Origin: Bifidobacterium breve
Lineage (GTDB): Bacteria > Actinomycetota > Actinomycetes > S36-B12
Assembly: GCA_943328365.2 (NCBI GenBank)
Contig: CALPZT020000004.1
Location: 1-19,494 of the forward strand
Length of the DNA stretch: 19,494 nt
Direction: 5' to 3'
Below, one piece after another: positions 15,037 through 19,494 of the stretch (the stretch's first letter is position 1; each line of letters starts with the position of its first letter). Under the pieces are notes generated by a model. It was not told where the DNA came from. It saw only the letters and a program-made list of their open reading frames with translations, and did no database searches. Made by a program: the position numbers and the translations under genes.

Positions 15037-15633
15037 ATGTTCACCGGGATCGTCGAGGAGCGTGGCACTGTCGCGTCGATCGAGCAGCTCACGAACGCAG
15101 CGAGGGTCGCCATTCGCGGATCGGTGGTCCTCAGCGACGTCAGGGCGGGTGACTCCATCGCCGTGAACGGCGTGTGTCTCACCGTGGTCGATCTCGGCCC
15201 GGATTACTTCACCGCAGACGTGATGGAAGAGACCCTCAAGCGCAGTTCGCTGGACGCAGTCGCGGCCGGCTCCGAGGTGAATCTTGAGCGCGCCGCGAGA
15301 CTCGACTCCAGACTCGGTGGCCACCTTGTCCAAGGCCATGTCGACGGTACGGGCGCGGTGCTCGCCATCGAGCCCGATGCGCACTGGACGGCGATGCGAA
15401 TCTCGTTGCCGGTCGATCTCGGCCGGTACGTCGTGGAGAAGGGTTCCATTACGGTCGATGGCGTCTCGCTGACTGTCGTTGCGGTGGACGATGAGGCATT
15501 CAGCGTGTCGCTCATCCCCACGACACTCGCGGAGACGACGCTGGGTTCGAGGCAGGTGGGCGATCGGGTCAATCTCGAGGTCGATGCCATAGCGAAGTAC
15601 GTTGAGCGACTGATGCAGGGAAGGTTGTCGTGA
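15037..15633 (+). CDS. ribE: Riboflavin synthase, alpha chain
   Basis: This enzyme dismutates two molecules of 6,7-dimethyl-8-ribityllumazine to riboflavin. The 198-residue protein begins with the diagnostic MFTGIVEERGTV and consists of two lumazine-binding barrels. The first has AGDSIAVNGVCLTV and the second begins near residue 95 with GGHLVQGHVDGTG and has KGSITVDGVSLTVVAV. The C-terminal NLEVDAIAKYVERL is the usual trimer helix. ATG 15037 lies 15 bases after ribD, with AAGGGCGG about 8 bases before it. The stop overlaps the ribBA GTG (GTGA). The gene is named ribC in some species. Confidence 0.95.
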   Translation: MFTGIVEERGTVASIEQLTNAARVAIRGSVVLSDVRAGDSIAVNGVCLTVVDLGPDYFTADVMEETLKRSSLDAVAAGSEVNLERAARLDSRLGGHLVQGHVDGTGAVLAIEPDAHWTAMRISLPVDLGRYVVEKGSITVDGVSLTVVAVDDEAFSVSLIPTTLAETTLGSRQVGDRVNLEVDAIAKYVERLMQGRLS

Positions 15634-16967
15634 TTCCAGCCGATGAGATGTATCTGGAGGACGCGGCTGCGGATGTGTCGTCCCCCCGAGTGGCGGTGAT
15701 CGAACGGAGCAACCTGACTGCGGAGGGTGCCGTCCGCATGGACTCGATCGAAGCAGCCATCGACGCCATTGGCCGAGGCGAGGCTGTGATCGTCGTCGAC
15801 GACGAAGACCGCGAGAACGAGGGCGACCTGATTTTCGCGGCGTCGGCAGCCACTCCCGCGCTCACGGCCTTCATGATTCGCTACACATCCGGCTATATCT
15901 GCGTCGGCATGGATGGAGCGATCCTCGATCACCTCGGACTTCCGCCGATGACCGCGGTCAACGAGGATCGCAAGGGCACGGCCTACGCGGTCTCGGTCGA
16001 TGCGCGCGACGTCCTGAGTACCGGAATCTCGGCGGAGGATCGCGCCCACACGATGAAGGTGCTCGCAGATTCGGCCACCGAGCCCGGCGATCTCACGAGA
16101 CCGGGGCATGTCATGCCCTTGCGAGCAGTCGCCGGTGGGGTCCTGCGTCGTGCCGGTCATACCGAGGCCGCTGTCGACCTCACTCGTCTCGCGGGCCTGG
16201 CACCCGCTGGTGCCCTGTGCGAACTGGTGAACGACGTCGGCACGATGATGAATGCGGCTGATTGCCGGGCCTTTGCCGACGAGCACGGACTCCTCCTCGT
16301 CTCGATTGCCGACCTCATCCGCTACCGCAGGCGACATGAGCACCACGTGAAGCGCATCGCCTCGGCGCTGCTTCCCACGGAATTCGGCGAATTCACGGCT
16401 GTCGGATTTCGCAGCGAGATCGACGGCATCGAGCACATCGCCCTCGTTCGCGGTGAGATCGGCGACGGACTTGATGTCCTCGTGAGGGTGCATTCCGAGT
16501 GCCTGACCGGCGATGTATTCGGGTCACTCCGATGTGACTGCGGTCCGCAGCTTCAGGCCGCCCTTCGCCGCATTGCGGACGAAGGCAGGGGCGTCGTTCT
16601 CTACGTGCGTGGGCACGAGGGCCGGGGAATCGGGCTCCTCCACAAGCTCCGTGCCTATGAACTCCAAGATCGCGGACGCGACACCGTCGATGCGAACCTC
16701 GAACTCGGTCTCCCTGCCGATGCCCGCGACTATGGCACCGGTGCGCAGATTCTCGCCGACCTCGGCATCACGAGCATGCGGCTGCTCACGAACAACCCGG
16801 CAAAGCGTGCGGGCTTGGAGGGGTACGGGCTTTCGATCGTCGAGCGTATTCCGATTGAGATGATCGCGAACGTGCACAACGCCGAGTACCTGCGCACGAA
16901 GGTCGAGCGGATGGGGCACGCCATGCCTGGTCTAGAGCTGCTCCCGCCGACCGGATCTGAGCAATGA
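15630..16967 (+). CDS. ribBA: Bifunctional DHBP synthase / GTP cyclohydrolase II
   Basis: RibBA supplies both branches of riboflavin synthesis: ribulose 5-phosphate to dihydroxybutanone phosphate, and GTP to the diaminopyrimidine. The first half (about 37-235) has DDEDRENEGDL near 57-67, YTSGYICVGMDGA, RPGHVMPLRA and GHTEAAVDLTRLAGL. The second half (about 240-440) has the three zinc cysteines in CLTGDVFGSLRCDCG near 291-305, GHEGRGIGL, and TNNPAKRAGLEGYG. GTG 15630 overlaps the ribE stop and has AGGGAAGG at 15617-15624, giving 445 residues. About 36 residues then precede the usual start. ATG 15738 (409 residues) with GGAGGG at 15722-15727 is a real alternative. Confidence 0.94.
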   Translation: MIPADEMYLEDAAADVSSPRVAVIERSNLTAEGAVRMDSIEAAIDAIGRGEAVIVVDDEDRENEGDLIFAASAATPALTAFMIRYTSGYICVGMDGAILDHLGLPPMTAVNEDRKGTAYAVSVDARDVLSTGISAEDRAHTMKVLADSATEPGDLTRPGHVMPLRAVAGGVLRRAGHTEAAVDLTRLAGLAPAGALCELVNDVGTMMNAADCRAFADEHGLLLVSIADLIRYRRRHEHHVKRIASALLPTEFGEFTAVGFRSEIDGIEHIALVRGEIGDGLDVLVRVHSECLTGDVFGSLRCDCGPQLQAALRRIADEGRGVVLYVRGHEGRGIGLLHKLRAYELQDRGRDTVDANLELGLPADARDYGTGAQILADLGITSMRLLTNNPAKRAGLEGYGLSIVERIPIEMIANVHNAEYLRTKVERMGHAMPGLELLPPTGSEQ

Positions 16968-17449
16968 GCGGAGCAGGCGCTCCGGAAACTGGTGTGTCAG
17001 TCCCCGGGGCGCGCATCGCGGTGGTCGCGTCCTCGTGGCACGCGATCGTCATGGACGGGCTGATCGCAGGAGCCGAGCGCACGTGCGCGGAGTCTGGTGC
17101 GGTGGCCACGGTCATTCGCGCAGCCGGGTCCTTCGAGCTGCCGATCATCGCGAAGGCGTGCGCCGGGTCTGGGCGGTTCGACGCCGTGGTCGCCCTCGGG
17201 GTCATCATCCGGGGAGGCACGCCGCATTTTGAGTACGTCTGCTCGGCGGCTGCGTCCGGACTGAGCCAGGTCGCGCTCGAGACGATGGTTCCCGTCGGAT
17301 TTGGGCTGCTCACGTGCGACACCGAGGCCCAGGCGCTCGATCGCGCAGGTATCGACGGCTCGAGCGAGGACAAGGGAGCCGAGGCCACTTGGGCAGCTCT
17401 GTCGACCCTTGCCGCACTCCGTGCGCTTCATGCACCCGCCTCACCCTAG
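16964..17449 (+). CDS. ribH: 6,7-dimethyl-8-ribityllumazine synthase
   Basis: RibH condenses the pyrimidine from RibD with dihydroxybutanone phosphate to lumazine, the substrate of riboflavin synthase, in pentamers or 60-subunit capsids. The 161-residue protein has AAGSFELPIIAKA near 53-65, the core motif ALGVIIRGGTPHFEYV near 76-91 with the catalytic histidine, PVGFGLLTCDTEAQALDRAG, and the phosphate-side DKGAEAT. ATG 16964 overlaps the ribBA stop (ATGA). The TAG stop at 17447-17449 is part of the -10 box of hisE. With ribD, ribE and ribBA the whole path from GTP to riboflavin is encoded here, apart from the phosphatase step. Confidence 0.95.
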   Translation: MSGAGAPETGVSVPGARIAVVASSWHAIVMDGLIAGAERTCAESGAVATVIRAAGSFELPIIAKACAGSGRFDAVVALGVIIRGGTPHFEYVCSAAASGLSQVALETMVPVGFGLLTCDTEAQALDRAGIDGSSEDKGAEATWAALSTLAALRALHAPASP

Positions 17450-17452
17450 GCT
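17447..17452 (+). promoter_or_regulatory. hisE: -10 box of a leaderless hisE promoter, overlapping the ribH stop
   Basis: TAGGCT (TANNNT) is followed by six bases and then the GTG start of hisE at 17459. Its first three bases are the ribH stop codon. There is no convincing ribosome site and no -35. The spacing is identical to the def and rpe promoters. Confidence 0.6.
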
Positions 17453-17458
17453 CATGCC

Positions 17459-17722
17459 GTGAAGACTTTCGATGATCTCTACGCCGAGCTCGTGCGCAAG
17501 ACCGCCCACGGCGATCCGGATTCCGGCACTGTGCGGCTCCTCGCCCAGGGTGTCCATGCCGTTGGCAAGAAGGTCGTGGAGGAAGCAGCCGAGTCGTGGA
17601 TGGCCGCAGAGCATGAGGGCCCCGACCGCACTGCTGAGGAGATCTCGCAGTTGCTTTATCACGTCCAAGTGCTCATGATCGCCTCGAATGTCACCCTCGA
17701 AGACGTCTACAGAAGGCTCTGA
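17459..17722 (+). CDS. hisE: Phosphoribosyl-ATP pyrophosphatase
   Basis: HisE hydrolyses phosphoribosyl-ATP to phosphoribosyl-AMP, the second step of histidine synthesis. The 87-residue protein is an all-alpha MazG-like pyrophosphohydrolase. It has FDDLYAELVRKT at the start, the magnesium-binding KKVVEEAAESWMAAE with EEAAE at 41-45, and EEISQLLYHVQVLM at 60-73. The GTG start at 17459 appears leaderless. hisG follows after 6 bases. The hisE-hisG pair is the usual actinobacterial arrangement, separate from the main his operon. Confidence 0.95.
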   Translation: MKTFDDLYAELVRKTAHGDPDSGTVRLLAQGVHAVGKKVVEEAAESWMAAEHEGPDRTAEEISQLLYHVQVLMIASNVTLEDVYRRL

Positions 17723-17728
17723 CTCCTC

Positions 17729-18574
17729 ATGCTGAGAGTTGCGGTACCGAATAAGGGTCAACTCGCCGAGCCTGCGCGCAGCATGCTCATCGAGGCCGGA
17801 TACCTCCGGGATGCAGGCGTCCGCGATCTCGTCGTGCACGACCCGATCAATGACGTCGAATTCTTCTTTCTGCGTCCCAAGGACATCGCGATCTACGTCG
17901 GCGAGGGCACCCTTGACGCTGGCATCACGGGCCGCGACATGCTCCTTGACTCAGGCGCTCGAGCGAGCGAGATCCTCCAGCTCGGCTTCGCCCCGTCGAG
18001 TTTTCGGCTCGCGGCGCCGAAAGGCATGGTGAGCGTGCCCCAGGACCTTGCGGGCAAGCGCATCGCGACCTCGTACGCAGGGCTGCTCAATGCCTGGCTG
18101 ACGGAGCAGGGGATCGAGGCCCGGGTTGTCCGGCTCGACGGCGCAGTCGAAAATGCGGTGGCCTTGGGCGTAGCCGATGCGGTCGCCGACGTTGTTGCGA
18201 CGGGCACGACGCTCAAGCGTGCGGGCCTCGAGACCATCGGCGAGGCACTCCTAGTGTCCGAGGCTCTCGTGGTCCGGCGTGAGGCCGCACCGGCAGACCC
18301 GGCCGTCGACACGTTCGTGCGGCGGCTCCACAGTGTCATGGTGGCGCGGTCCTACGTGCTTGTCGACTACGACATCCACACGGCATTGCTCGAAGAGGCC
18401 TGCCGGGTCACCCCTGGCCTCGAGTCCCCGACCGTCTCCTCGCTGCACGATCCTGTCTGGTCAGCCGTGCGGGCGATGGTCCCGGCTGCAGACGTGCATC
18501 GCATCATGGATGAGCTCTACGACATGGGAGCGCGCGGCATCCTCGTGACCGATATCCACGCGTGCCGGCTGTGA
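17729..18574 (+). CDS. hisG: ATP phosphoribosyltransferase, long form
   Basis: HisG joins ATP and PRPP in the first, histidine-inhibited step of histidine synthesis. The 281-residue protein is the long form with its own regulatory domain and no need of HisZ. It starts MLRVAVPNKGQLAEPA, continues with FFFLRPKDIAIYVGEGTLDAG and ITGRDMLLDSG, and has RIATSYAG. The PRPP loop is VADVVATGTTLKRAG. The C-terminal ACT-like domain (about 210-281) has TPGLESPTVSSL, VPAADVHRIMDEL and GARGILVTDIHACR, where histidine binds in M. tuberculosis HisG. The stop overlaps the next gene as GTGA at 18571-18574. Confidence 0.95.
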   Translation: MLRVAVPNKGQLAEPARSMLIEAGYLRDAGVRDLVVHDPINDVEFFFLRPKDIAIYVGEGTLDAGITGRDMLLDSGARASEILQLGFAPSSFRLAAPKGMVSVPQDLAGKRIATSYAGLLNAWLTEQGIEARVVRLDGAVENAVALGVADAVADVVATGTTLKRAGLETIGEALLVSEALVVRREAAPADPAVDTFVRRLHSVMVARSYVLVDYDIHTALLEEACRVTPGLESPTVSSLHDPVWSAVRAMVPAADVHRIMDELYDMGARGILVTDIHACRL

Positions 18575-19011
18575 CCGGCGAGCAAGGCGGTGGTGGGGCC
18601 TCGATCGAGGTTCGTCGCCGCGTCGCCTGGAACGAGACCGATGCAGCAGGCCACAACCACTTCACCGCTGTGTTCCGCTGGATCGAGGAGGCAGAGCATT
18701 CGCTCATGCGTTCGTTGGGCGCCGAGACGGCGATGATCGCCCGGATACCACGGGTGCACATCGACGTTGACTTTCACGATCGACTGTACTTCGGCGAGGT
18801 GATCGACGTGCGCGTCGGTGTCGTGAGAGTGGGCACCTCGTCGTGCGCGTTCGAGTTCGAAGTGCTCAAGGCAGATGGTGTCCGTGCGATCAGCGGCAGT
18901 TACGTCATCGTCCATGCGTCGAGCACTGCGAGCGGGGCGGAACCCTGGCCCGCAGCGATGCGTGAAGCGCTTGCCAGTCGCACGATCGCCCCACGCGAGG
19001 ACGTGCCCTAG
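18571..19011 (+). CDS. Hotdog-fold acyl-CoA thioesterase, YbgC/FadM-like
   Basis: This 146-residue protein looks like a single-domain hotdog thioesterase of the 4-hydroxybenzoyl-CoA/YbgC type, which cleaves acyl-CoA or acyl-carrier thioesters. The signature is VAWNETDAAGHNHFTAVFRW at 18-37. It has the catalytic-type Asp24 and the Gly-His pair 27-28 at the head of the long central helix (IEEAEHSLMRSL). A beta strand with VHIDVDFHDRLYFGEVIDV and SSCAFEFEVL follows. I chose GTG 18571, which overlaps the hisG stop, over GTG 18562 in the same frame. The substrate cannot be told. Tight coupling to hisG is unusual for the family and has no obvious metabolic reason. Confidence 0.8.
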   Translation: MTGEQGGGGASIEVRRRVAWNETDAAGHNHFTAVFRWIEEAEHSLMRSLGAETAMIARIPRVHIDVDFHDRLYFGEVIDVRVGVVRVGTSSCAFEFEVLKADGVRAISGSYVIVHASSTASGAEPWPAAMREALASRTIAPREDVP

Positions 19012-19033
19012 GAGACGTGGGCCAGCGCGCTTG

Positions 19034-19054
19034 GGTCGTGGTAAGTCACGGACC
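19034..19054 (+). terminator. Bulged hairpin after the thioesterase gene
   Basis: GGTCGTG (19034-19040) pairs with CACGGACC (19047-19054) around the loop GTAAGT, with one bulged base. It lies 22 bases after the thioesterase stop. No T-run follows. It may end the hisE-hisG-thioesterase transcript. Confidence 0.35.
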
Positions 19055-19165
19055 TCGCTCGCGAGAAGCGACGACTTTCGGATTTCCTCGGCGTCATGTT
19101 TGGAAAACGCTGGCCGACACCGCTCTTATTGCGTTATCGTGACGCTCGTCAGGTAAACATCTCAT

Positions 19166-19171
19166 TACGAT
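19166..19171 (+). promoter_or_regulatory. Candidate -10 box for the upstream ORF and VOC gene
   Basis: TACGAT fits TANNNT. A transcript starting near 19178 would carry a leader of about 26 bases with the GGGGAGG ribosome site before the GTG at 19204. I see no clear -35 at 17-18 bases, so this rests on the -10 and position. Confidence 0.35.
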
Positions 19172-19203
19172 TTTCGTTTTCCCTTGAAGTGGGGAGGCGG
19201 ACG

Positions 19204-19275
19204 GTGAGACATTCACCCGTGTCGTTCGGCGTCGGCCGACCGGGCCGGCGCGAAGCGAAGGAGAGCGATCAGTGA
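19204..19275 (+). CDS. Possible 23-codon leader peptide upstream of the VOC gene
   Basis: GTG 19204 is preceded by an excellent ribosome site, GGGGAGG at 19191-19197 with a 6-base spacer. It opens 23 codons, starting MRHSPVSFGVGRPG and ending AKESDQ. The TGA stop at 19273-19275 overlaps the GTG start of the next gene (GTGA). The second ribosome site (AAGGAG, 19258-19263) lies inside it. The peptide is basic and has no run of one amino acid that would suggest classical attenuation. I infer a coupling or sensing leader. Chance is possible because the ORF is short. Confidence 0.4.
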   Translation: MRHSPVSFGVGRPGRREAKESDQ

Positions 19276-19494
19276 CAGATCCGTTGCCGGGCCTTGAGGG
19301 GCTTGACCACGTAGGACTCACCGTGCTCGATCTCGACGAAGGTGTTCGGTTCTACTGTTCCCTGCTCCAGGCGAAGGAGATCTTCCGCCTCGGCCCATTC
19401 GATTCCCGCGAACTGCCCGCTGTGGAGGGCAAGGATTGGTCGATGGCCTTCGTGAACGTTGCCGACGCCAGGTTCACTCTTGCGATGCTCGAAC
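19272..19494 (+). CDS. VOC-superfamily (glyoxalase/dioxygenase-like) protein, 5' part
   Basis: Only the first 74 residues are in the window; the gene runs off the end. It begins with a typical vicinal-oxygen-chelate module: GLDHVGLTVLDLDEGVRFYC from residue 10, with the likely metal-binding His13, then a helix and the strand pair WSMAFVNVADARFTLAML. VOC proteins include glyoxalase I, extradiol dioxygenases, epimerases and antibiotic-binding proteins. The fragment does not decide between them, though I see no specific methylmalonyl-CoA epimerase features. GTG 19272 has AAGGAG at 19258-19263. It overlaps the stop of a 23-codon upstream ORF. Confidence 0.75.
   Translation, partial: MTDPLPGLEGLDHVGLTVLDLDEGVRFYCSLLQAKEIFRLGPFDSRELPAVEGKDWSMAFVNVADARFTLAMLE

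Larger units (their letters stand above)
19012..19271. other. AT-richer intergenic region with hairpins, promoter and upstream ORF
   Basis: This 260-base gap is the longest in the window and clearly less GC-rich than its surroundings in 19080-19190. It holds a bulged hairpin near 19034-19054, a short hairpin at 19055-19071, a candidate -10 box at 19166-19171, a strong ribosome site at 19191-19197, and a 23-codon ORF running into the VOC gene. TTGGAA at 19100-19105 with TCTTAT at 19124-19129 is a second, weaker promoter candidate. I see no tRNA or known riboswitch pattern. Confidence 0.7.

Noticed and set aside
15204..16493. 429-codon minus-strand frame opposite ribE/ribBA
   Set aside because: It is a shadow of two well-supported riboflavin genes. 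It has no domain signal, and it shares their codon pattern in reverse.

Overview
This window looks like a piece of the core chromosome of a high-GC Gram-positive bacterium (Actinomycetota). The evidence is strongly GC-biased third codon positions, many GTG starts, an actinobacterial-type integration host factor (mIHF), a PriA without helicase motifs, and a long-form HisG. The gene order carB / pyrF - mihF - gmk - rpoZ - coaBC - metK - priA - (def) - fmt - rsmB - rpe - ribD - ribE - ribBA - ribH matches the order I recall from Mycobacterium tuberculosis. The main difference is a pyrK-pyrD pair inserted between carB and pyrF. PyrK with a class 1B PyrD uses NAD and fits a facultative or anaerobic actinobacterium such as Propionibacteriales, but I cannot fix the order or genus. 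Every gene I can support is on the + strand. I see no tRNA, rRNA, CRISPR array, insertion sequence or phage gene.

Layout. (1) 1-5735: pyrimidine and nucleotide genes carB (3' part), pyrK, pyrD, pyrF, then mihF, gmk and rpoZ. They are packed almost entirely by 4-base NTGA stop/start overlaps. (2) 5732-8306: coaBC (coenzyme A) and metK (S-adenosylmethionine), with a perfect 14-bp hairpin at the start of coaBC. (3) 8325-10316: priA, followed by three 19-bp tandem repeats and a bulged hairpin. (4) 10472-13307: the translation module def, fmt and rsmB, which begins with an apparently leaderless promoter. (5) 13352-17449: rpe and the riboflavin genes ribD, ribE, ribBA and ribH, again behind a leaderless promoter. 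(6) 17459-19011: hisE and hisG plus a coupled hotdog-fold thioesterase, behind a third leaderless promoter. (7) 19012-19494: an AT-richer intergenic region, a 23-codon upstream ORF, and the 5' part of a VOC-superfamily gene.

How the genes work together. CarB, PyrK, PyrD and PyrF supply most of de novo UMP synthesis. Gmk feeds GTP, which is also the RibBA substrate. Rpe makes ribulose 5-phosphate, the second precursor of riboflavin, so rpe-ribD-ribE-ribBA-ribH is a coherent pathway operon. Def and Fmt are the two halves of the N-formylmethionine cycle. HisE and HisG are early histidine steps.

The most interesting signals lie between the enzymes. One is a 15-codon minigene that links pyrD to pyrF by overlaps on both sides. 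Another is a 23-codon upstream ORF that ends in the start codon of the VOC gene. coaBC has a likely CTG start with a strong hairpin just inside it. Three operons share the identical TANNNT-N6-GTG leaderless geometry, and in one of them the ribH stop codon forms part of the -10 box.
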